DNA of 6,907 nucleotides, taken from assembly GCA_003538495.1 (NCBI GenBank), contig DPSD01000055.1:1-6907 (forward strand). The letters run 5' to 3'. The translations under genes and the position numbers were made by a program. Position 1 is the first letter of the stretch. Each line of letters begins with the position of its first letter. Origin of the DNA: Accumulibacter sp. (GTDB taxonomy: Bacteria > Pseudomonadota > Gammaproteobacteria > Burkholderiales > Rhodocyclaceae). The notes beneath the pieces are model-generated. The model saw nothing but the letters and a program-made list of their open reading frames with translations. It did no database searches and had not been told where the DNA came from. Below are positions 1-6,907 of the stretch, one piece after another.

Positions 1-2
1 CC

Positions 3-991
<989 letters not shown>

Positions 992-1004
<13 letters not shown>

Positions 1005-2071
1005 GTTCCCCGGATAGCGATTCGCCGAGCGCCGGCGCGGTGCTCGGCGAACGCCTGCGGGCGCAGCCGGCACGCTGGCTGGTGACCGGTAGTGCCGGAT
1101 TCATTGGCTCGCATCTGGTGCAGACGCTGCTCGGCCACGGCCAGACCGTGGTCGGTCTGGACAACTTCGCGACCGGTCATCGTCGAAACGTCGACGAAGT
1201 GCGGTCCCTGGTGACCCCCGGGCAGTGGTTGCGTCATCGCTTCGTCGAGGCCGATATCCGGGACCTCGATGCCTGCCGCGAAGCGTGCCGCGAGATCGAT
1301 TTCGTTCTGCATCAGGCGGCGCTGGGTTCGGTGCCGCGCTCGCTGGCCAACCCCGTGGCGACCAACAGCACCAACGTCGATGGCTTCCTCAACATGCTGG
1401 TGGCGGCCCGGGACGCCGGTGTCAGGCGCTTCGTCTATGCCGCCTCGAGTTCGACCTACGGCGATCATCAGGCGCTGCCCAAGGTCGAAGAGCGCATCGG
1501 TCGGCCGCTATCACCCTACGCCGTGAGCAAGCTGGTCAATGAACTCTACGCCGATGTTTTTGCGCGCTGTTACGAATTCCCGTCAATCGGTCTGCGTTAC
1601 TTCAACGTCTTCGGTCCGCGGCAGGATCCGGAGGGAGCCTACGCGGCGGTGATTCCGCGCTGGACGCGGGCGATGCTGCTTGGCGAGGAGGTGACGATCA
1701 ACGGCGACGGCGAGAGCAGCCGTGATTTCTGCTACATTGACAATGCCGTGCAGGCCAACCTCCTGGCGGCAACGAGCGACGAACCGGCAGCCGTCAATCA
1801 GGTCTATAACGTCGCCGTCGATGGCCGCACGGCGCTCAATCGCCTTTTCGAAATCCTGCGCGACGCCTTGGCGGAATTTCGCCCCGAAGTGGGCGATGTG
1901 CAAGCGGTGCATAGGGAATTCCGCGTCGGCGACGTGCGCCATTCGCAGGCGGACATCGGCAAGGCCAGGCGCTTGCTCGGCTATCGGCCGAGCCACCGGC
2001 TCGAAGAGGGCGTTCGGGCGGCGATGCCTTGGTATGTGTCACGTTTTGCCGTAGCCGACGAGGTCAGCTGA
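992..2071 (+). CDS. wbpP: UDP-N-acetylglucosamine 4-epimerase (WbpP/TviC type, SDR family)
   Basis: This extended short-chain dehydrogenase/reductase interconverts UDP-GlcNAc and UDP-GalNAc, or their uronic acids, in the cytoplasm. The product has 359 residues from the GTG. The NAD motif is [11 protein letters not shown] (G33, G36, G39), followed by [23 protein letters not shown], the serine run at 152-154 before YG, and the catalytic Y176-x3-K180 in SPYAVSK. The sequence closely follows remembered Pseudomonas WbpP, including GLRYFNVFG and [15 protein letters not shown]318 in GDVRHS lines up with WbpP Ser306, the small residue linked to preference for N-acetylated substrates. The gene overlaps the dehydrogenase by 13 bases, and the pair is the standard route to UDP-GalNAcA. 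The N-terminal 15 or so residues are longer than in WbpP, so translation may start at GTG 1040. The family is secure; the exact sugar is inferred. Confidence 0.93.
2060..2063 (+). promoter_or_regulatory. Ribosome binding site for the lytic transglycosylase
   Basis: GAGG sits 7 bases before the ATG at 2071, within the end of the epimerase gene. It decides the start: the longer frame from GTG 2029 lacks such a site and would place 14 extra residues ahead of a clean signal peptide. The stop TGA (2069-2071) and ATG share one base, so translation is probably coupled. Confidence 0.7.
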
Positions 2072-2997
2072 TGAAAACCGCCTGTTTGCGTTGTCCGCTG
2101 CGGCTTCGCCGTGGGGCGCTGGTTTTTTGCGGATTGCTGAGTGTCGGCAGTTCGTCGCTCGCCGCGCATGCCGCCGTCGACGGTTCCGGTGACCAGGATG
2201 GCGAGCGTCGCCTGGCGATTCGCAAGGAGGCGCTGAGCTACGAGCATGGCGAAGGTGTGCCCAGGGATCCGATTCGGGCAGCCAGCCTGTACTGCGACGG
2301 CGCCCGTCTGGGCGACGCCGAGGCACAGTTCAATCTGGGCTGGATGTACGCCAATGGTCGCGGCGTCGACCGTGATGACTCGCGGGCAGCTTACTTTTTC
2401 AGCCTGGCCGCCAAACAGGGGCACCCGCAATCGCAGAAGATGCAACGCTTCGTTGGCGAGCCGGGGGCGGAGGTGCCCGAATGCATGCGCCCGCCGGTGC
2501 TGGCCGACGATGGCCGCGATGTGCTGGTGGCCGGCAGCGAAGCGCAGAAGGTGGTCTTTGGCCTGGTCAATCAGCTGGCGCCCGAATATGGCGTCAGCCC
2601 ACGCTTGGCGCTGGCGGTCATCCGGGCGGAATCCAACTTCAATCCGCAGGCCCTGTCGAACAAGAACGCGCAGGGGCTGATGCAGCTGATCCCGGATACC
2701 TCGGCGCGCTTCAAGGTCACCAAGCCCTTTGACCCGGAGCAGAACCTGCGCGGCGGGCTCGCCTACTTGCGCTGGCTGCTGGCCTATTTCGAGGGCGATG
2801 TCAGCCTGGTCGCGGCGGCCTACAACGCCGGCGAAGGCGCGGTCAATCGCTACCGTGGCGTGCCACCCTACGCCGAGACGCGCGGCTACGTGAAGCGGAT
2901 CATGAGTCTCTTCAAGCGTGACGACCATCCGTACGACGCCAGCGTGACCACGCCTTCCCCCGAGCTGCCAAGGATTCGCTTGACCAAAGGCAGCTAG
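2071..2997 (+). CDS. Secreted lytic transglycosylase with N-terminal Sel1 repeats
   Basis: This is a periplasmic murein lytic transglycosylase that would cleave the MurNAc-GlcNAc bond of peptidoglycan with formation of 1,6-anhydroMurNAc. The 308-residue product starts with a signal peptide: basic residues, hydrophobic ALVFCGLLSVGSSSLA and likely cleavage after AAHA near residue 34. No lipobox is visible. Two Sel1-type helical repeats cover roughly residues 50-118 (YEHGEGVPRD and AQFNLGWMYANGRGV). The SLT catalytic domain spans about 160-282, with catalytic E187 in VIRAESNFNPQA, then GLMQLIP and AAYNAGEGAV. The tail from 283 is proline-containing and probably unstructured. Overlap with the epimerase stop ties it to the polysaccharide genes. 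It may open the cell wall for export or assembly of the polymer, with Sel1 repeats binding partner proteins; that role is inferred. Confidence 0.9.
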   Translation: MKTACLRCPLRLRRGALVFCGLLSVGSSSLAAHAAVDGSGDQDGERRLAIRKEALSYEHGEGVPRDPIRAASLYCDGARLGDAEAQFNLGWMYANGRGVDRDDSRAAYFFSLAAKQGHPQSQKMQRFVGEPGAEVPECMRPPVLADDGRDVLVAGSEAQKVVFGLVNQLAPEYGVSPRLALAVIRAESNFNPQALSNKNAQGLMQLIPDTSARFKVTKPFDPEQNLRGGLAYLRWLLAYFEGDVSLVAAAYNAGEGAVNRYRGVPPYAETRGYVKRIMSLFKRDDHPYDASVTTPSPELPRIRLTKGS

Positions 2998-3075
2998 GGC
3001 GGGCAAGCTGCGGCAGAGTCGGCAGCCAGCGGGTGGTGCTCGTGGCCGCGCCGGCCAGGTCCGGGGCGCCACAAG

Positions 3076-3100
3076 AAAGCCGCCCCGGCGGTGCCGCTTT
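3076..3100. terminator. Possible terminator hairpin after the polysaccharide cluster
   Basis: An imperfect inverted repeat has arms beginning AAAGC and ending GCTTT, with further GC pairs inside broken by two mismatches. The A-run on one side and T-run on the other give a bidirectional look. The T-run is only three bases and lies within the stem, so intrinsic termination is uncertain. Confidence 0.3.
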
Positions 3101-3143
3101 CCCGCGCCTCCGCACGCATTTCGCAGGCCTTGGATGACCTTCG

Positions 3144-3148
3144 AAGGA
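3144..3148 (+). promoter_or_regulatory. Ribosome binding site for the serine protease
   Basis: AAGGA lies 5 bases before ATG 3154 and supports this start. The competing ATG at 3244 would give a more typical signal peptide, but its nearest purine-rich site (GGAGG at 3222-3226) is 17 bases away, which is too far. Confidence 0.55.
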
Positions 3149-3153
3149 ACAAC

Positions 3154-4020
3154 ATGGAACTGTGGTATTTGACCTCGCCCGCGTCGACCGAAGCGCCGGG
3201 AAGTCGTCGTGGCGACTCCCGGGAGGTACGGCCGGCGGCGCCGATGGCGCGCGCGCCGGGCTTGTGGCGGGCTGCCGCGCTGCTCGCCCTGCTGGTTTTC
3301 GTCAGGCCCGCGGTTGCTGATTTGCCCGAGGTGATCGAGCAGGTGAAGCCTTCAGTGGTGGTCGTCGGTACCTATCAGCGGACGCGCAGCCCGCAGTTCA
3401 TGATGCGTGGAACCGGCTTCGTGGTCGGCGACGGCCGTCATGTGGCGACCAATTTTCACGTGCTTCCGGACAAGACCAACGATGCGGCGGGCGAAGTGCT
3501 AGTGATTCTGGCGCGTCTGCCGGGTTCAAGCCCGCAGCAACGCGCGGCCAGATCGGTCGCGGTCGACAAGACGCATGACCTGGCGCTGCTGCAGGTCGAT
3601 GGGCCGGCCTTGCCGGCGCTTGCCCTGCATCACCCGGGGCAGGTGCGCGAGGGGCAGTCGGTCGCGTTTACCGGCTTCCCGATCGGCGCCGTGTTGGGCC
3701 TGTCGCCGGTGACGCACCGCGGCATCATCTCGGCGGTGACGCCGATTGTCCTGCCCGGGGCAAACGCGCGGCAGCTTGATCCGAGGGTGATTCAGCGCTT
3801 GCGCAGCGGCAGCTTCGACATCTACCAGCTCGACGCGACGGCGTACCCTGGCAACAGCGGTGGTCCGCTGTACGAAGTCGGCCGCGGCGAGGTGGTGGGA
3901 ATCATCAACATGGTATTCGTCAAGGAAACCAAGGAAGCCATTCTGAGCAAGCCCTCGGGAATCAGCTTCGCCATTCCGGTACAGTTCCTGCGCGAGTTGA
4001 TGCGGGAAGCGAACCAATAG
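3154..4020 (+). CDS. Trypsin-like serine protease, HtrA-like without a PDZ domain
   Basis: This is a probable periplasmic or membrane-anchored endopeptidase of 288 residues. The chymotrypsin-fold triad is complete: H102 in VATNFHVLPD, D142 in KTHDLALLQVD and S235 in YPGNSGGPL. The spacing and motifs resemble the DegP/HtrA (S1C) protease domain. The protein ends just after the last strand (GISFAIPVQFLRELM), so it has no PDZ domain. A hydrophobic stretch at about 38-50 ends in RPAVADLP and looks like a signal peptide. From ATG 3154 it is preceded by 30 charged and proline-rich residues, which would make it a signal anchor. ATG 3244 gives a classic cleavable signal but has no good ribosome site. 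The substrate is unknown. A 156-base gap separates it from the transglycosylase, so it may be transcribed on its own. Confidence 0.87.
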   Translation: MELWYLTSPASTEAPGSRRGDSREVRPAAPMARAPGLWRAAALLALLVFVRPAVADLPEVIEQVKPSVVVVGTYQRTRSPQFMMRGTGFVVGDGRHVATNFHVLPDKTNDAAGEVLVILARLPGSSPQQRAARSVAVDKTHDLALLQVDGPALPALALHHPGQVREGQSVAFTGFPIGAVLGLSPVTHRGIISAVTPIVLPGANARQLDPRVIQRLRSGSFDIYQLDATAYPGNSGGPLYEVGRGEVVGIINMVFVKETKEAILSKPSGISFAIPVQFLRELMREANQ

Positions 4021-4025
4021 TCGAC

Positions 4026-4043
4026 CGGCCGCCGCACCGGCCG
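4026..4043. terminator. Weak hairpin after the protease gene
   Basis: CGGCC at 4026-4030 can pair with GGCCG at 4039-4043 across an 8-base loop, five bases beyond the protease stop. There is no T-run. The stem is short and lies in GC-rich sequence, so it could arise by chance; its position is the main support. Confidence 0.22.
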
Positions 4044-4053
4044 TGGCCGCATC

Positions 4054-4062
4054 TGTTAGCAT
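4054..4062 (+). promoter_or_regulatory. Possible extended -10 promoter for the helicase gene
   Basis: TG, one base, then TAGCAT matches the extended -10 pattern, with 4 of 6 matches in the hexamer. No good -35 is seen 17 bases upstream. Transcription would begin near 4069, which favours the helicase ATG at 4088 over the upstream GTG 4043 and ATG 4061. Confidence 0.4.
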
Positions 4063-4087
4063 GCGCGCTGCTTCCGACGAACCGCGC

Positions 4088-6031
4088 ATGAACGCCTTGC
4101 TTGCCGAAGTCTTTTCTGCCGCAGGCCCGCTGGCCGCCAGCATTCCCGGCTATCGCCTGCGAACTCAGCAGCTCGAACTTGCCGAGCAGATCGCTGCGGC
4201 GATGGCCGACAATCGGGTGCTGGTCGCCGAAGCGGGGACCGGGACCGGGAAGACCTATGCCTATCTGGTGCCGGCGCTGCTTTCCGGTGGCAAGGTGATC
4301 GTCTCGACCGGCACCCGGAACCTCCAGGATCAGCTCTTCTCGCGCGACATTCCGACCGTCCGCAAGGCGCTCAAGGCGCCGGTCAAGGTGGCGCTGCTCA
4401 AGGGCCGCGCCAACTACCTGTGCCACTACCACCTCGAGCGGGCGCTGGCTGACGGCCGTTTCCTGTCACGCGACGATGCGGCTTACGCGCAGCGCATCGC
4501 GCGCTTTGCCAAACACACCAGCAGCGGCGACAAGGCCGAGTGCGCCGATGTGCCGGAGAACGCGACGGTCTGGGCCATGGTCACCTCGACCCGCGATAAC
4601 TGCCTTGGCCAGGACTGCCCGAAGCACAAGGAGTGTTTCATTCTTGCGGCCCGTCGCGAGGCGCTGGCCGCCGACCTGGTGGTGGTCAACCACCACCTGT
4701 TTTTCGCCGACGTGATGCTGCGCGACGAGGGTACGGCCGAGTTGCTGCCGGCCTGCAACACGGTGATCTTCGACGAAGCCCATCAGTTGCCGGAAGTCGC
4801 CAGCGTGTTCTTCGGCGAAAGCGTGTCGACCGCGCAGCTCGTCGAACTGGTCCGCGATACGCAGATCGCCGGCCTGGCGGCGGCGCGCGACTGCCTGGAC
4901 CTTCCCGGCCTGTGCGGCGTGCTCGAGAAAGCGCTGCGCGACCTGCGGCTGACGCTGCCGGTCGATCCCGCGCGCTTCGCGCTGTTACAACTCGAAGGGC
5001 GTGCGGGCTTCGAGAGCGCGGTCGCCGCGGTGGTCAGCGAACTTGCTGCGCTGGCCGCATTGCTCGAATCGCAGGCGCAGCGTTCCGAAGGGCTGGAGAG
5101 CTGTTGGCGGCGTGCCGGTGAATTGCTGGAGCGCTTGCGTAGCTGGCAGAGCGGTGCCAATGCCGACTTTGTCCGCTGGGGAGAAACGCATACACACTCG
5201 CTGCAGCTCAACGCCACGCCGCTGGTGATTGGCGAGATCATGCACAAGCAGATGAGCGGTCATCCGCGGGCCTGGATCTTCACTTCGGCGACGCTCGCCG
5301 TGCAGAACGATTTTTCGCACTACTGCGCCGAAATGGGCCTCGGCGATGCCAGCACGGCGCGTTGGGAGAGCCCCTTCGACTACCCGCGACAAGCTTTGCT
5401 CTACGCGCCGAGGAACTTGCCGGACCCGAACAGCCTGGCCTATGTAGAGGCCGTCGTCAAGGCTGCCTTGCCCTTGCTCAGGGCCAGTGGCGGGCGGGCC
5501 TTCCTGTTGTGCACCTCGCTGCGTGCGATGCGCCGCGCGCACGAGCTGCTCGCCGAGCAACTCGCCGCGGCCGGGCTGGATCTGCCTTTGCTGCTGCAGG
5601 GCGAGCGCAGCAAGAACGAACTGCTCGAGCGCTTCCGGCGACTCGGCAACGCCATCCTGATCGGCAGCCAGAGCTTCTGGGAAGGCGTCGACGTTCGTGG
5701 CGAAGCGCTGTCACTGGTGGTGATCGACAAGCTGCCTTTTGCGTCGCCAGACGATCCGGTGCTTGCGGCGCGCATCGAGCGCCTGAGGAGCGAGGGTCGC
5801 AATGCCTTCATGGAGTACCAGTTGCCGCGCACGGTGATCAACGTCAAGCAGGGTGCAGGGCGCCTGATTCGTGACGAAAACGACCGCGGCGTCCTGATGA
5901 TCTGCGACCCGCGGCTGCTCAGCAAGCCCTACGGAAAGCGGATCTGGCGCAGCTTGCCGCCGATGAAGAGGACCCGCGACCTCGACGAAGCGCTGGCTTT
6001 CTTCGCCCGGCGCACGGCCGTGGAGGGCTGA
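4088..6031 (+). CDS. ATP-dependent iron-sulfur DNA helicase, DinG/YoaA family
   Basis: This is a superfamily 2 helicase of the XPD/Rad3 type that unwinds DNA 5'-3' in repair of damaged or structured DNA. The 647-residue length is close to E. coli YoaA (about 636) and shorter than DinG (about 716). The Walker A is GTGTGKT (50-56, K55). Four cysteines, C112 (NYLCHY), C172, C177 and C183 (NCLGQDCPKHKEC), fit a 4Fe-4S cluster ligand set. The DEAH box is at 229-232, TSATL at 399-403, SFWEGVDVRG at 529-538, and motif VI QGAGRLIR at 588-595. All core motifs appear intact. In-frame starts at GTG 4043 and ATG 4061 exist; ATG 4088 is chosen because family members begin about 20 residues before PGYRLRTQQLE and because of the candidate promoter. 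No strong ribosome site is visible. Its stop overlaps the next start by one base. Confidence 0.93.
   Translation: MNALLAEVFSAAGPLAASIPGYRLRTQQLELAEQIAAAMADNRVLVAEAGTGTGKTYAYLVPALLSGGKVIVSTGTRNLQDQLFSRDIPTVRKALKAPVKVALLKGRANYLCHYHLERALADGRFLSRDDAAYAQRIARFAKHTSSGDKAECADVPENATVWAMVTSTRDNCLGQDCPKHKECFILAARREALAADLVVVNHHLFFADVMLRDEGTAELLPACNTVIFDEAHQLPEVASVFFGESVSTAQLVELVRDTQIAGLAAARDCLDLPGLCGVLEKALRDLRLTLPVDPARFALLQLEGRAGFESAVAAVVSELAALAALLESQAQRSEGLESCWRRAGELLERLRSWQSGANADFVRWGETHTHSLQLNATPLVIGEIMHKQMSGHPRAWIFTSATLAVQNDFSHYCAEMGLGDASTARWESPFDYPRQALLYAPRNLPDPNSLAYVEAVVKAALPLLRASGGRAFLLCTSLRAMRRAHELLAEQLAAAGLDLPLLLQGERSKNELLERFRRLGNAILIGSQSFWEGVDVRGEALSLVVIDKLPFASPDDPVLAARIERLRSEGRNAFMEYQLPRTVINVKQGAGRLIRDENDRGVLMICDPRLLSKPYGKRIWRSLPPMKRTRDLDEALAFFARRTAVEG
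6022..6027 (+). promoter_or_regulatory. Ribosome binding site for the gene after the helicase
   Basis: GGAGGG ends 4 bases before ATG 6031, and the helicase TGA (6029-6031) shares a base with that ATG. This is a strong site inside the helicase coding end and points to translational coupling. It fixes the start of a gene that would otherwise lack an obvious left boundary. Confidence 0.7.
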
Positions 6032-6907
6032 TGGACGTGCCTCTTCCCGCGCCTCTTGCCGATCTGCTGCCGGCGAACTGCGGTGCTGCGGCCGCCTGGC
6101 TCAATCGCGGCTGTGCGTGCGTTTCGGTCGATCACCAATCGTTGAAGCAGGCCCTTGAGGAAGGCCAGGGAACGCTCTCGCACGGCGAGCTGCTGGCGAC
6201 GCGCCCGCACCTCTTTTCGGACAGCGTCGTCTTCGTCAGCGAAGCGCATCTGCGGCGCATGGAACAGATCATTGCGGCGCTTGAGCAGGTGCTACTCATG
6301 CCCGCCTATCGTCAGCGGGTGCTGGCCCATGCGCCGCCGATCGCCCGGCATGCACCGGCCGCCGCCGGCGTCTTTCTCGGCTACGATTTCCATCTCGGTC
6401 CGGACGGCCCGCAGCTGATCGAGATCAATTCGAATGCCGGCGGGGCGCTGCTGAATTCGCGGCTGTTGCGTGCCCAGCGCGCCTGCTGCGCGCCGGTGGC
6501 CCGGATGCTGCCGGCGCCGAGTCCGCTCGAAGCCACCTTGGTGGCCATGTTCCGCGAGGAGTGGCGTCTGGCCCGCGGTGACTCGCCGAGTCGGCCGCTG
6601 GCGCGCATCGCGATCGTCGATACGCAACCGACCGCGCAGTATCTGGCGCCCGAGTTCGAACTGTTCCGGCAGCTGTTCGAGGCCAACGGTATCGCGGCGA
6701 TGGTCGCCGACCCGGCTGAACTCTCGTTTGCTGACGGGCGGCTGTGGTGTCGCGGCGAGGTGGTCGACCTGGTCTACAACCGGCTGACCGATTTCGCCCT
6801 CGCCGAAGCGCAGCATGCCGCGCTGCGCGACGCGTATCTGGCCGACGCGGTGGTCCTGACGCCGCACCCGCAGATGCACGCACTGTACGCCGACAAGCGC
6901 AATCTGG
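6031..6907 (+). CDS. Uncharacterised protein with ATP-grasp-like signature, 3'-partial
   Basis: The frame from ATG 6031 stays open for 292 codons to the window edge, so the C-terminus is missing. The start is set by a GGAGGG ribosome site and the one-base overlap with the helicase stop. I do not recognise a named gene. Notable segments are GVFLGYDFHLG (113-123) followed by QLIEINSNAGGALLN (128-142), where E131-I-N133 resembles the metal-binding E-x-N of ATP-grasp enzymes. Others are ARIAIVDTQP (191-200), VVDLVYNRLTDF (244-255) and ALYADKRNL (284-292). The pattern is reminiscent of glutathionylspermidine-synthase-like or other amide-ligase ATP-grasp proteins, but the nucleotide-binding part may lie beyond the edge. 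No signal peptide or membrane segment is seen, so it is probably cytoplasmic. Coding is supported by codon use like its neighbours. Function remains unknown. Confidence 0.8.
   Translation, partial: MDVPLPAPLADLLPANCGAAAAWLNRGCACVSVDHQSLKQALEEGQGTLSHGELLATRPHLFSDSVVFVSEAHLRRMEQIIAALEQVLLMPAYRQRVLAHAPPIARHAPAAAGVFLGYDFHLGPDGPQLIEINSNAGGALLNSRLLRAQRACCAPVARMLPAPSPLEATLVAMFREEWRLARGDSPSRPLARIAIVDTQPTAQYLAPEFELFRQLFEANGIAAMVADPAELSFADGRLWCRGEVVDLVYNRLTDFALAEAQHAALRDAYLADAVVLTPHPQMHALYADKRNL

Larger units (their letters stand above)
2998..3153 (+). other. Non-coding gap with three GC-rich hairpins
   Basis: No credible gene is seen between the transglycosylase stop and the protease start. The gap holds inverted repeats at 3007-3026 (GCTGC/GCAGC, 10-base loop), 3043-3057 (TGGCC/GGCCA, 5-base loop) and 3076-3100. 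None is followed by a T-run. The frame of the protease is open upstream to at least GTG 3091, but the predicted residues there look like random GC-rich translation. Confidence 0.5.

Noticed and set aside
2029..2070. Longer transglycosylase start at GTG 2029
   Set aside because: The extra 14 residues precede a good signal peptide and overlap the epimerase by 43 bases; ATG 2071 has a GAGG at ideal spacing.
1981..3072. Long minus-strand open frame of 363 codons opposite the transglycosylase
   Set aside because: It lies opposite a gene with clear domains and catalytic residues, its protein has no recognisable motif and is rich in A, R and Q, and GC-rich genes often leave such antisense frames open.
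3526..4143. Minus-strand open frame of 205 codons opposite the protease
   Set aside because: It covers the coding sequence of the protease active site on the other strand and has no recognisable features.
6292..6879. Minus-strand open frame of 195 codons opposite the last gene
   Set aside because: The plus-strand frame has a strong ribosome site, coupling to the helicase, and motif-like segments; the antisense product is R/Q/H-rich with no motif.

Overview
The window is GC-rich, tightly packed, and every recognisable gene lies on the plus strand. Protein similarity recalled from memory and codon use suggest a betaproteobacterium, possibly of the Rhodocyclales (Accumulibacter/Dechloromonas-like). 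This placement is an inference; there is no rRNA or other marker gene to confirm it.

Bases 1-2997 form one cluster with overlapping gene ends. It begins inside a UDP-N-acetylhexosamine 6-dehydrogenase gene of the TviB/WbpO type, followed by its usual partner, a UDP-GlcNAc 4-epimerase of the TviC/WbpP type. Together these two enzymes make UDP-N-acetyl-D-galactosaminuronic acid, a precursor for capsule, O-antigen or exopolysaccharide. The dehydrogenase reading frame is interrupted by an in-frame TAG at 39-41, with conserved family sequence on both sides. The gene is therefore either a nonsense pseudogene or carries a sequence error. The epimerase stop overlaps the start of a secreted lytic transglycosylase with Sel1 repeats, which may open or remodel peptidoglycan for the polysaccharide machinery.

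Bases 2998-3153 are non-coding and hold three short GC-rich hairpins. A trypsin-like serine protease (3154-4020) follows. It has a membrane or signal segment and a complete His-Asp-Ser triad but no PDZ domain.

After a 67-base gap with a possible hairpin and an extended -10 promoter comes a second transcription unit. It encodes an XPD-like iron-sulfur DNA helicase of the DinG/YoaA family (4088-6031). A second gene overlaps the helicase stop codon by one base, has a strong ribosome binding site, and runs off the right edge. It is an uncharacterised protein with a faint ATP-grasp-like signature.

I found no tRNA, rRNA, CRISPR array, insertion sequence, phage gene or attachment site, and no clear new biological system. 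The points most worth checking are the interrupted dehydrogenase, the coupling of nucleotide-sugar genes to a Sel1-transglycosylase, and the unknown gene coupled to the helicase.
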